A stretch of 11,236 nucleotides of DNA. It comes from an uncultured Clostridia bacterium. Lineage in GTDB: Bacteria; Bacillota; Clostridia; Christensenellales; UBA1242. The notes beneath the pieces are model-generated. The model worked only from the letters and a program-made list of their open reading frames with translations, was not told the DNA's origin and did no database searches. The DNA lies in the NCBI GenBank assembly GCA_946610655.1, contig CAMOCH010000023.1:1-11236 (forward strand), read 5' to 3'. The translations under genes were made by a program, and so were the position numbers. Of the stretch, positions 1 to 6,029 are shown piece by piece (position 1 is the first letter of the stretch; every line of letters begins with the position of its first letter).

Positions 1-28
1 TGTAACAATAACTCTTGTGTAATAAAAC

Positions 29-35
29 AAAGGAG
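29..35 (+). promoter_or_regulatory. Shine-Dalgarno site that sets the M16 peptidase start
   Basis: The sequence AAAGGAG lies 6 bases before the ATG at 42. It favours that ATG over the in-frame TTG at 15, which has no ribosome binding site. Confidence 0.85.
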
Positions 36-41
36 AAATTC

Positions 42-1403
42 ATGAAAACACCAAAGATTATCAAATATCCAAACGGATTAACTCTTGTATATTTAAAGAA
101 AACTAATCAAAAAGGTGTATATTTTAACATCGTGTTTGGTGGTGGACTTTTTAATGACCCATTAGATAAATTGGGGCTTTCTCATTTTGTTGAACACACA
201 ATTGTTTTTTCAGACAAAAAGTATTCTCATGACGAAAAAATGGAATATTTGAGAAAAATATATGATAGGCATTTTGAAACAGGTAAATCAAGAATTCGTT
301 TCCAAGCAAGTGTTCACAAAGATTTATTTGAGGATACTTTTAAAACATACTGCGAATATTTATCTTCTGATAATATGAATATTAATGAAGATGAATTTGA
401 AAACGAAAGAAAAGTTATTGAGCAAGAAATATTAAGAAGAAAAATTACTAATGAAACTAAAATTCAACATATGCATGATAAACATGTATATAATATGCCG
501 TATACAGAAATACGTCCTGCAGGAACAATCGAAACAATTAAAAATATTTCAATAAGTGATGTAGAGAAGTTTAGAAAAGAAACCTTTGTTATAAATAATT
601 GCACTATATTTGTTGTTGGAAATGTATCTTTATTTAAAACTAAAAGTCTTATCAATAAATATGCAATGAAAATGATTGGGAAATCTTCTGTAAGTAAAAA
701 ATATATAGAAACAAGTGACTTTTATATAAAAACTCAAAAGCCAGATATGATAGTTGAACAATCACCAGAAGAGGATAAAAGTTTTTTGCTTATTAGTCAT
801 TGCTTTGATTTAGAAAATGTTCTAGATTTAACAAAAAGCTATATATCAGCAATTATAAATGAAATTATGCAAAATGCAGCAAGGAGCTATTTTAGAGATA
901 AATATGGACTTACTTATCATGCAAAAATAACTTTTGGGTCATACACATATGACTTAAACAACACAGTTTTAACAAGATGTTATGTTTTTTTGAATGTGGA
1001 TTGTGATAAGAATAATGTTGCAAAAATACTAGAGCTGTTACCAGGATTTTATAATCACCTAAATCGATATGTTCTTACAAAAGAGAAAATTGGAGAATTA
1101 AAATTAACGCTCAAAAGAGATGATCAAATGAAAAGTATCCCGTCAATAGGACACCTTGGAGAATATTTTTCTGATAGGTATTTTGAACATAAGAAATATA
1201 AGACTGCAGCTCAATTAAGACAATATGAAAGAAATAAGAAAAAAGTTTCTTATGAAGATGTAAATAATCACATAAAAACCATGTTGCAGCAAAAACCATT
1301 TATTTTTGTTATAACTAATTCAGAGGATAAATTGCCAGAATACAAAACTATTTGCAAACAAATTCAGGATAATATTAAGTGGTGCAAAAGTATTAATGAA
1401 TAG
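42..1403 (+). CDS. M16 family (insulinase/pitrilysin-like) zinc metallopeptidase
   Basis: This encodes 453 residues and is predicted to be a cytoplasmic zinc peptidase of the M16 family, with no signal peptide or membrane segment. The N-terminal domain has the inverted zinc motif HxxEH at H48-F-V-E51-H52. A third zinc ligand is expected about 77 residues later and fits E129 in the stretch E122-RKVIEQEI. The C-terminal M16 domain carries the R...GLTY element (R285, Y292), the usual substrate-binding Arg/Tyr pair. Having both halves in one chain of about 450 residues resembles the bacterial YmfF/YmfH and processing-protease-like members. All catalytic residues are present, so it is probably active. 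The substrate cannot be told from the sequence. The family's usual paralogous partner is not visible, although the upstream flank is cut. A terminator follows, so it is probably not co-transcribed with spoIIA. Confidence 0.93.
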   Translation: MKTPKIIKYPNGLTLVYLKKTNQKGVYFNIVFGGGLFNDPLDKLGLSHFVEHTIVFSDKKYSHDEKMEYLRKIYDRHFETGKSRIRFQASVHKDLFEDTFKTYCEYLSSDNMNINEDEFENERKVIEQEILRRKITNETKIQHMHDKHVYNMPYTEIRPAGTIETIKNISISDVEKFRKETFVINNCTIFVVGNVSLFKTKSLINKYAMKMIGKSSVSKKYIETSDFYIKTQKPDMIVEQSPEEDKSFLLISHCFDLENVLDLTKSYISAIINEIMQNAARSYFRDKYGLTYHAKITFGSYTYDLNNTVLTRCYVFLNVDCDKNNVAKILELLPGFYNHLNRYVLTKEKIGELKLTLKRDDQMKSIPSIGHLGEYFSDRYFEHKKYKTAAQLRQYERNKKKVSYEDVNNHIKTMLQQKPFIFVITNSEDKLPEYKTICKQIQDNIKWCKSINE

Positions 1404-1421
1404 AAATAATTAAACAAATTT

Positions 1422-1453
1422 ATGGAAGATTCGATATAATCTTCCATTTTTTT
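1422..1453 (+). terminator. Intrinsic terminator after the M16 peptidase gene
   Basis: A perfect 9-bp stem (ATGGAAGAT at 1422-1430 with ATCTTCCAT at 1439-1447) encloses an 8-base loop. A run of seven T residues at 1447-1453 follows. It lies 18 bases past the stop codon and separates the peptidase gene from the spoIIA operon. Confidence 0.88.
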
Positions 1454-1493
1454 ATGCAAAAAAAATTATTAATAATCTTTATTATAAATGTGT

Positions 1494-1499
1494 GGAGGG
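1494..1499 (+). promoter_or_regulatory. Shine-Dalgarno site that sets the spoIIAA start
   Basis: GGAGGG lies 6 bases before the ATG at 1506. An in-frame ATG at 1488 would put this site inside the coding region and has no site of its own, so 1506 is chosen. Confidence 0.85.
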
Positions 1500-1505
1500 A
1501 AAAGT

Positions 1506-1826
1506 ATGGAAATAAAATATAGAACATCAAACAATGTGTTAACGGCAAAACTTTTTGGAGATTTGGATGAATATTCGGCAGAATACGTTCGGATGAGTTT
1601 GGATAAGGTTTTGGCTGATTTGAATTTTGTTAAAAATGCTGTTGTAGTGTTGGATTTTTCAAACGTAACATTTATGGACAGCACAGGTATTGGTGTTTTA
1701 CTTGCGAGATATAAAAAATTTAATCAAAAGAATATTTCTATTCAGATATATAATCCACCGGCTCAAATAGATAGGATAATGAAAATGGCAGGCATTTATT
1801 CTTTGATGCCACTTACAGGGAAATAA
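1506..1826 (+). CDS. spoIIAA: Anti-sigma F factor antagonist SpoIIAA
   Basis: This 106-residue STAS-domain protein is the anti-anti-sigma factor of sporulation. In its unphosphorylated form it binds SpoIIAB and releases sigma-F in the forespore; SpoIIAB inactivates it by phosphorylating one serine. The expected site is visible in FMDSTGIG (S59), which matches the FMDSSGLG region of Bacillus SpoIIAA. Length and the alternating strand/helix pattern fit a complete STAS fold. It is the first gene of a three-gene operon, 11 bases before spoIIAB, and no dacF gene precedes it, unlike in Bacillus. The operon is normally switched on by Spo0A and sigma-H, but no convincing sigma-H promoter can be seen upstream. 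A generic STAS regulator is the alternative, but the neighbours make SpoIIAA nearly certain. Confidence 0.97.
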   Translation: MEIKYRTSNNVLTAKLFGDLDEYSAEYVRMSLDKVLADLNFVKNAVVVLDFSNVTFMDSTGIGVLLARYKKFNQKNISIQIYNPPAQIDRIMKMAGIYSLMPLTGK

Positions 1827-1837
1827 GGAGATAATTT

Positions 1838-2257
1838 ATGAAAAATAGTTTTAGTTTAATTGTTGATGCAAATTTGAAAAATGAAGCATTTATTAGAAAT
1901 AGTTTGGCAAGCTTTATTTTGCCACTTAATCCAACCGTTGCAGAGTTAAATGATATTAAAACAGCAGTGAGTGAAGCTATCACAAACTGTATTGTACATG
2001 GTTATAATGGTGGTCAGGGCAAAATTTATATTGATTGCAGCGAAGAAGATTCATTTGTTGAAATAATAATAAAAGATCATGGGGTTGGAATAGATAACAT
2101 AAAAAAAGCCAGAGAACCATTTTTTACCACCAAAGCAAGCGAAGAAAGGTCGGGTATGGGGTTTACTTTGATGGAAACATTTATGGACAGCTTAGATGTT
2201 TTGAATGCTGAAAATGGTGGTGTAATTGTTAAAATGACAAAACAAATTCATGGTTAG
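1838..2257 (+). CDS. spoIIAB: Anti-sigma F factor / serine kinase SpoIIAB
   Basis: This 139-residue protein of the GHKL ATPase/kinase family binds and inhibits sigma-F before septation and phosphorylates SpoIIAA. The ATP-binding motifs are in order: N box with E46 and N50 (EAITN), G1 box DHGVGI at 80-85, and G2 box with the GMGFTLM segment at 106-112. R20, at the position where Bacillus SpoIIAB has an Arg that contacts both partners, is also present. The length matches the family (about 140-146 residues). The Shine-Dalgarno AAGGAG at 1825-1830 overlaps the spoIIAA stop codon, which suggests translational coupling that would keep the two proteins in balance. Confidence 0.97.
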   Translation: MKNSFSLIVDANLKNEAFIRNSLASFILPLNPTVAELNDIKTAVSEAITNCIVHGYNGGQGKIYIDCSEEDSFVEIIIKDHGVGIDNIKKAREPFFTTKASEERSGMGFTLMETFMDSLDVLNAENGGVIVKMTKQIHG

Positions 2258-2268
2258 AGGCTTTTTGT

Positions 2269-3006
2269 ATGGATGGTTTTAAAAAACTTTCGGCAGATGA
2301 AATGAATAGCTTAGCGCAGCTTGCGAAGTCTGGCGATATTCATGCAAAAGAAGAATTAATTGATGCAAACTATCCACTTATTAAATCGGTTGTTAAGCAT
2401 TTCATAAATAAAGGTGTAGATTATGATGATTTATATCAAATTGGTAGTATTGGCTTTTTAAAGGCTATTAACAATTTTGATAAAAGTTTTAATGTTAAGT
2501 TTACAACATATGCTGTGCCTATGATAAGTGGAGAGATAAAAAGATATCTTAGAGATGACGGAATAATTAAAGTTTCACGGTCACTAAAAACGCTTTCAAT
2601 GAAAGTAAAAAAATATATTGATGACTACACTAAAGAGCATAATGAATCACCCAGTATTGAAAATATAAGTGGTGCACTAAATGAAACAGAAGAGGATATA
2701 GTGTTTGCGCTTGAGAGTAGTCAATCAACACTTAGTATTGATGCTAAAATTGATGAATCAAATTCAAATAGTGGACTTGTTGTTGACAAACTTGGGTTTA
2801 TTGATAAAAGTGAAAATTTGATTGAAAATATTGCTTTAAAAGAAGCAATAAAAACATTATCTGATAGAGAAAAGAAAATTTTAATGCTTAGATATTTTAG
2901 AGATAAAACCCAAACAGAAGTTGCAGAAATTTTGCAGGTTTCTCAAGTTCAAATTTCAAGGATTGAAGCAAAGATAATTCAAACACTTAAAAATATTTTA
3001 AAATAA
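2269..3006 (+). CDS. sigF: RNA polymerase sporulation sigma factor SigF (SpoIIAC)
   Basis: This 245-residue sigma-70 family factor directs early forespore transcription. Region 2 spans about residues 30-100, with core-binding and -10 recognition segments such as YDDLYQIGSIGFLKA and KFTTYAVPMISGEIKR. Region 3 spans about 105-150. Region 4 (about 190-242) has LSDREKKILMLRYF followed by a helix-turn-helix near 214-236. Position directly after spoIIAB distinguishes it from the related sigma-G and sigma-E. The Shine-Dalgarno AGAGG at 2256-2260 overlaps the spoIIAB stop, giving 11 bases between genes and likely coupling. It should act on forespore genes, perhaps including the spoVA operon downstream. 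Confidence 0.96.
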   Translation: MDGFKKLSADEMNSLAQLAKSGDIHAKEELIDANYPLIKSVVKHFINKGVDYDDLYQIGSIGFLKAINNFDKSFNVKFTTYAVPMISGEIKRYLRDDGIIKVSRSLKTLSMKVKKYIDDYTKEHNESPSIENISGALNETEEDIVFALESSQSTLSIDAKIDESNSNSGLVVDKLGFIDKSENLIENIALKEAIKTLSDREKKILMLRYFRDKTQTEVAEILQVSQVQISRIEAKIIQTLKNILK

Positions 3007-3034
3007 AAAAACTGTCAAAAAGGCAGTTTTTTTA
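3007..3034. terminator. Bidirectional intrinsic terminator between sigF and the lipoprotein gene
   Basis: ACTGTC (3011-3016) pairs with GGCAGT (3022-3027), with one G-T wobble and an AAAAA loop. A-runs on the left and T-runs on the right extend the stem. A T-tract follows on both strands, so it can end sigF transcripts and those of the convergent lipoprotein gene. Confidence 0.85.
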
Positions 3035-3070
3035 TTAAATTTCACATTTTTTGATTTAAAAATGCAGTTT

Positions 3071-4033
3071 TTAAACAACTTTTTCTTTATATATTTCTCT
3101 TGTTATAGGTTTTTCGTCCACAAAAACATCTGCAATTTTTGGTTCATTTTCATCATCTTCAATTTCGTTATCTGCTAAAGTTTCATCATCTTTTTCTTGC
3201 TGTGTATTGTTAATTTCGTCATCATTTTTTATTTCATCTTGGGAATTATTTTCGTTATTTTTTATTTCAATATTATTATCAATTTCAACATTGTTATCAA
3301 TATCAATTTCTGGTGTCTCATTATCTTTTATATCATCGCTTTTTTTATTGTCCTCAATATGCTCAGTAGAATCAATAATAAAGGTGTTTTGTGAAATTTT
3401 GTTTTTTAAATTGTTTTTAATAATATCACATATGCTATTAATCGCAAGAATACTTGTGTCAAGTTTTGCAGCACGAATTTGCAAAGTTTCTATAGCTTTA
3501 ATAATATATGCGTTTATTAAATTAAGATTATTTTGGCTGTCGATAATATTTGTTGCTTGGTCAAGTTGTGTTGTTATTAATCCATTATAGCTAGAAAGAT
3601 AATTGCTGTTGTCTTTAACTATGTCAATATATACTTTTATTGTTTTTAAATTTGATTCATTTAGAGTAGCGTTACCAGTATTCATTTGTTTTATGTAATA
3701 ATCAATTTCATCTTTTTTAGAATTTAAAATGTTAATTTTATTTTCAAGTGAATTTATCCATTTATATATTTGTGTTGTGTCAATGTCGGTGTCATATTTT
3801 GTTTGTATATCATCAATAATTTCATCGGAGTCTCGTATATACTTTGTTGAGTTATCAAGAGTGTCGATTTTGTCTTCATTTGGCCAATCTAAATTTTCTA
3901 GAGATAGGGATAAATTGTTTAAACTTACAGATAAATCATTGGCAATATTTTTTTGATTAAAACTATTGCATCCAGTAAAAAACAAACATAAAATTAATGA
4001 TAAATTTATTATAAATAAATAAAATTTTTTCAT
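3071..4033 (-). CDS. Putative lipoprotein of unknown function with acidic, Asn-rich C-terminal tail
   Basis: I do not recognise this 320-residue protein. Residues 1-21 form a lipoprotein signal peptide: Lys-Lys, a hydrophobic stretch, then FFTGC with C22 as the lipidated cysteine (Phe at -3 is not the commonest residue). Residues 30-215 look mostly helical and polar with heptad-like Leu/Ile spacing, suggesting helical bundles or coiled coil. Residues 222-297 are low-complexity, with about 30 of 76 residues acidic and many Asn. The end (298-320) is less repetitive. The ATG at 4033 has a Shine-Dalgarno GAGGA five bases away; the in-frame ATG at 4045 has none. It runs opposite to its neighbours, between sigF and spoVAC, and diverges from spoVAC. 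A role in the forespore or spore membrane is a guess from position only. No catalytic motif is visible. Confidence 0.85.
   Translation of the reverse strand: MKKFYLFIINLSLILCLFFTGCNSFNQKNIANDLSVSLNNLSLSLENLDWPNEDKIDTLDNSTKYIRDSDEIIDDIQTKYDTDIDTTQIYKWINSLENKINILNSKKDEIDYYIKQMNTGNATLNESNLKTIKVYIDIVKDNSNYLSSYNGLITTQLDQATNIIDSQNNLNLINAYIIKAIETLQIRAAKLDTSILAINSICDIIKNNLKNKISQNTFIIDSTEHIEDNKKSDDIKDNETPEIDIDNNVEIDNNIEIKNNENNSQDEIKNDDEINNTQQEKDDETLADNEIEDDENEPKIADVFVDEKPITREIYKEKVV
3143..3370 (-). other. Low-complexity acidic/Asn-rich coding segment with imperfect short repeats
   Basis: This stretch encodes residues 222-297 of the lipoprotein. Within it, 3248-3310 encodes repeated units of the type E-I-D-(I-D)-N-N and E-I-K-N-N. 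In the DNA these appear as recurring TTATCAAT(A/T)TCAA-like words. Such tracts can change length by replication slippage. Confidence 0.7.
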
Positions 4034-4038
4034 AAAAA

Positions 4039-4043
4039 TCCTC
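4039..4043 (-). promoter_or_regulatory. Shine-Dalgarno site that sets the lipoprotein start
   Basis: On the minus strand GAGGA is followed by five T residues and the ATG at 4033-4031. This moves the start four codons inward from the first possible ATG at 4045. Confidence 0.75.
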
Positions 4044-4052
4044 ATTATTAGT

Positions 4053-4081
4053 ATTATCTAAAAAACAAAAAAATATGAAAA
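4053..4081 (-). promoter_or_regulatory. Weak candidate housekeeping promoter for the lipoprotein gene
   Basis: On the minus strand TTTTCA (4081-4076, 4 of 6 to TTGACA) lies 17 bases from GATAAT (4058-4053, 5 of 6 to TATAAT). The predicted start is near 4046, giving a leader of about 13 bases that still contains the Shine-Dalgarno site. In DNA this AT-rich such matches arise often by chance. Confidence 0.3.
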
Positions 4082-4082
4082 A

Positions 4083-4112
4083 TGTATAAAAAATATATAA
4101 ATTGACAATGTT
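4083..4112 (+). promoter_or_regulatory. Candidate forespore (sigma-F/sigma-G type) promoter for spoVA
   Basis: TGTATA at 4083-4088 fits the sigma-F -35 element WGHATA and the sigma-G element GHATR. After 15 bases, GACAATGTT at 4104-4112 is a partial match to the sigma-F -10 pattern GGNNANWHT (G1, A5, H8 and T9 match; positions 2 and 7 do not). The sigma-G -10 pattern matches less well. The start would fall near 4119, about 25 bases before spoVAC. spoVA is a known forespore operon, which supports the call, but the match is partial. Confidence 0.4.
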
Positions 4113-4144
4113 TAATATACAAATTTGCGTTTTTTGGAGAGTAT

Positions 4145-4600
4145 ATGAATAAATCACAGAGAAATCAAGATTACTTAATGTATGTTGAAAAACAGTCGCC
4201 AAAATCACCATGGCTAAGTTCACTTTTTAGGGCTTTTATAATGGGTGGAACAATATGCTGCTTTGGGCAGATGATAGGAGATGTTATTAAATCATTTTTC
4301 CCAACAATGGATTTACTCACTGTTGGGGCTTGGGTTAATATTTCAGTTATTGCATTAACAATAATTCTTACTGCATTTGGTATTTTTGATGTGCTGGCAA
4401 AGTATGGTGGAGCTGGAACTTTTATTCCAATATCTGGTTTTGCAAATTCAATCGCAAGTTGTGCTATAGAATATAAGAAAGAGGGGCTAGTGTTTGGCGT
4501 TGGAGCAAAAATGTTTTATGTTGCAGGTCCAGTTATTGTAAATGGTGTTTCGTATTCAATGCTGGTTGGAATTATATATTTTATAATCAGCTTATTTTAG
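4145..4600 (+). CDS. spoVAC: Stage V sporulation protein SpoVAC
   Basis: This 151-residue membrane protein is part of the SpoVA channel in the spore inner membrane. The channel carries Ca-dipicolinate into the developing forespore and out during germination; Bacillus SpoVAC behaves as a mechanosensitive channel. A short polar N-terminus (1-25) precedes several hydrophobic segments (about 27-48, 58-82, 113-150). The family core, G-A-G-T-F-I-P-I-S-G-F-A-N-S-I-A at 89-104, is intact. Length equals that of the Bacillus protein (about 150). The Shine-Dalgarno GGAGA lies 4-5 bases before the ATG. It opens a three-gene operon; its stop codon overlaps the ribosome binding site of spoVAD. Confidence 0.96.
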   Translation: MNKSQRNQDYLMYVEKQSPKSPWLSSLFRAFIMGGTICCFGQMIGDVIKSFFPTMDLLTVGAWVNISVIALTIILTAFGIFDVLAKYGGAGTFIPISGFANSIASCAIEYKKEGLVFGVGAKMFYVAGPVIVNGVSYSMLVGIIYFIISLF

Positions 4601-4609
4601 GAGTTATGT

Positions 4610-5617
4610 ATGAAAAAACTAGGTAAACAAACTTATGAGATGGCAAATCCGGTCACAATTTCTTATGCTCATGCTTTGGTTGGTTCTAAAGAGAAAAATG
4701 GGCCACTTTCTAAGTATTTTAAAGATTATTTTGAAGATGATACTTTTGGTGAAAAAAGTTTTGAAAAGGCAGAGCGCAAAATGCTTAAAACTGCAATAAG
4801 CGATATGCTGCTTGCAAACAAAATTAATATTGATGATATAGATCTATATATTGGTGGAGATATATTAAATCAGCTTGTGTCTAGTAATTTTGTTGCAGAA
4901 GAATTGCAAATTCCTTTTGTTGGTGTATATTCTGCATGTTCATCTGTGACAGAATCACTGGCTCTTGCGAGCACACTTATTGATGGTGGTTTTTGTAATA
5001 GAATTTTGTGCTCTGCATGTAGTCACTTTTCTGCAGCAGAGAGGCAATATCGTTTTCCTCTTGAATTTGGAAATCAAAGACAAGCGTATAGTCAATGGAC
5101 GGTAACGGGCGCTGGCTGTATGATTGTTGATAAAAAAGAAAGTCAAAATTGCCCCAAAATAAAAAGAGTATGTTTTGGAAAAGTTGTTGATTATGGTGTT
5201 TTAGACCTTGCCAATATGGGTGCAGCAATGGCACCGGCTGCAGCAGATACAATAATGGAGTTTTTTAAAGATACCAAAACTCAACCAAGTGATTATGATT
5301 TGATAGCAACTGGAGATTTAGGAAAACTTGGCAGTGATATTTTTAGAGATATTCTTGCACAAAATTCCATAGTAATTGAGAACAATTATATAGATTGTGG
5401 GCATATGATTTTTAATGGAAATCAAGAATGTATGCAAGGTGGAAGTGGAGCAGGATGTAGTGCAGTTGTTTTTTCGGCATATATTTATCAAAAAATGAAA
5501 CAGAAAAAATTAAAAAAAGTGCTATTGCTTGCAACAGGAGCTCTTATGAGCACAACAACAAATCAACAGGGAGATGCAATACCTGCAGTATCGCATTTGA
5601 TAGAATTGGAGGCATAG
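4610..5617 (+). CDS. spoVAD: Stage V sporulation protein SpoVAD (dipicolinate-binding, thiolase fold)
   Basis: This 335-residue soluble subunit of the SpoVA complex sits on the spore inner membrane and binds dipicolinic acid. Its fold is that of thiolases/ketoacyl synthases but it is not thought to be an enzyme. The family-typical segment FVGVYSACSSVTESLALA (103-120) contains C110 at the position of the ketosynthase nucleophile. The glycine-rich GGSGAGCSAVV (277-287) and the C-terminal GDAIPAVSHLIEL (321-333) also fit SpoVAD. No signal peptide or membrane segment is present, as expected. The Shine-Dalgarno AGGAG at 4599-4603 overlaps the spoVAC stop codon. The full family length is kept. Confidence 0.97.
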   Translation: MKKLGKQTYEMANPVTISYAHALVGSKEKNGPLSKYFKDYFEDDTFGEKSFEKAERKMLKTAISDMLLANKINIDDIDLYIGGDILNQLVSSNFVAEELQIPFVGVYSACSSVTESLALASTLIDGGFCNRILCSACSHFSAAERQYRFPLEFGNQRQAYSQWTVTGAGCMIVDKKESQNCPKIKRVCFGKVVDYGVLDLANMGAAMAPAAADTIMEFFKDTKTQPSDYDLIATGDLGKLGSDIFRDILAQNSIVIENNYIDCGHMIFNGNQECMQGGSGAGCSAVVFSAYIYQKMKQKKLKKVLLLATGALMSTTTNQQGDAIPAVSHLIELEA

Positions 5618-5989
5618 ATGGTAGCTGTTTTAATGTATTTAAAAGCATTTTTGGTTGGAGGCATAATTTGTGCTATTGCAGAGCTGATACTTATAAAGAC
5701 AAAAATAACTCCAGCAAGAATACTTGTTTTATTTTTGATGTTTGGTGCTGTGCTTGGTGGTTTTAATATTTGGACTTATGTTGTTAACTGGGCAGGAGCA
5801 GGTGCAACACTTCCTATAATTGGTTTTGGCAATTCACTTGCAAAAGGGGCAATTGAAGGAGCAACCAGTAATGGCTTTTTTGGAGCACTTGGAGGAGGTC
5901 TTATGGCCACCAGTGCCGGCATAGCTGTTTCAATTGGGCTTAGTTATTTGGTGTGTCTTTTCTCATCAAGCAAAACAAAAAGAAATTAG
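5618..5989 (+). CDS. spoVAEB: Stage V sporulation protein SpoVAEB
   Basis: This 123-residue membrane protein is the third core subunit of the SpoVA dipicolinate channel. It has hydrophobic segments at about 4-26, 33-56 and 83-115, and a short basic tail ending SSSKTKRN. Its core G-A-G-A-T-L-P-I-I-G-F-G-N-S-L-A (60-75) resembles SpoVAC, and both belong to the same family of small SpoVA membrane proteins. The ATG directly follows the spoVAD stop codon, and the Shine-Dalgarno GGAGG (5608-5612) lies inside spoVAD, so translation is coupled. The set AC-AD-AEB without AA, AB, AEA or AF is the minimal version common in clostridia. Confidence 0.95.
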   Translation: MVAVLMYLKAFLVGGIICAIAELILIKTKITPARILVLFLMFGAVLGGFNIWTYVVNWAGAGATLPIIGFGNSLAKGAIEGATSNGFFGALGGGLMATSAGIAVSIGLSYLVCLFSSSKTKRN

Positions 5990-6005
5990 TTTTATATTAG
6001 TTTAA

Positions 6006-6029
6006 ATTCACATATATTTTAGTGTGAAT
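6006..6029. repeat. Inverted repeat over the yunB start codon
   Basis: ATTCACA (6006-6012) and TGTGAAT (6023-6029) are perfect 7-bp inverted arms separated by 10 bases. The right arm contains the GTG start codon of yunB (6024-6026). In RNA it would form a hairpin hiding the start; in DNA it could be a protein-binding site. It has no T-tract on the plus strand, so it is not a normal terminator. Confidence 0.65.

Noticed and set aside
15..41. TTG at 15 as the start of the M16 peptidase
   Set aside because: The nine extra codons run through the Shine-Dalgarno site for the ATG at 42, and TTG has no ribosome site of its own.
1488..1505. ATG at 1488 as the start of spoIIAA
   Set aside because: The strong GGAGGG would lie inside the coding region; the ATG at 1506 has correct spacing and gives the normal SpoIIAA N-terminus.
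3045..3064. CATTTTT...AAAAATG hairpin between sigF and the lipoprotein gene
   Set aside because: The stem is almost entirely A-T with a 6-base loop; it is weak and expected by chance in this AT-rich gap.
3197..3956. Plus-strand open frames (3197-3394, 3207-3590, 3729-3956) opposite the lipoprotein gene
   Set aside because: Hydrophobic, biased translations with no ribosome sites, produced by the low-complexity Asp/Asn/Lys-rich gene on the other strand.
4102..4107. Perfect TTGACA as a housekeeping -35 for spoVAC
   Set aside because: No -10-like hexamer occurs at a 16-18 base spacing (TTGCGT at 17). It overlaps the proposed forespore -10 element.
3963..4223. Minus-strand open frame of 86 codons across the lipoprotein-spoVAC gap
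   Set aside because: It overlaps both real genes, has no ribosome site, and its translation looks like AT-rich noise.
6006..6029. CRP/FNR-like operator at yunB
   Set aside because: The arms are in the opposite order (TCACA then TGTGA) to a CRP site (TGTGA then TCACA), so it is not that motif.
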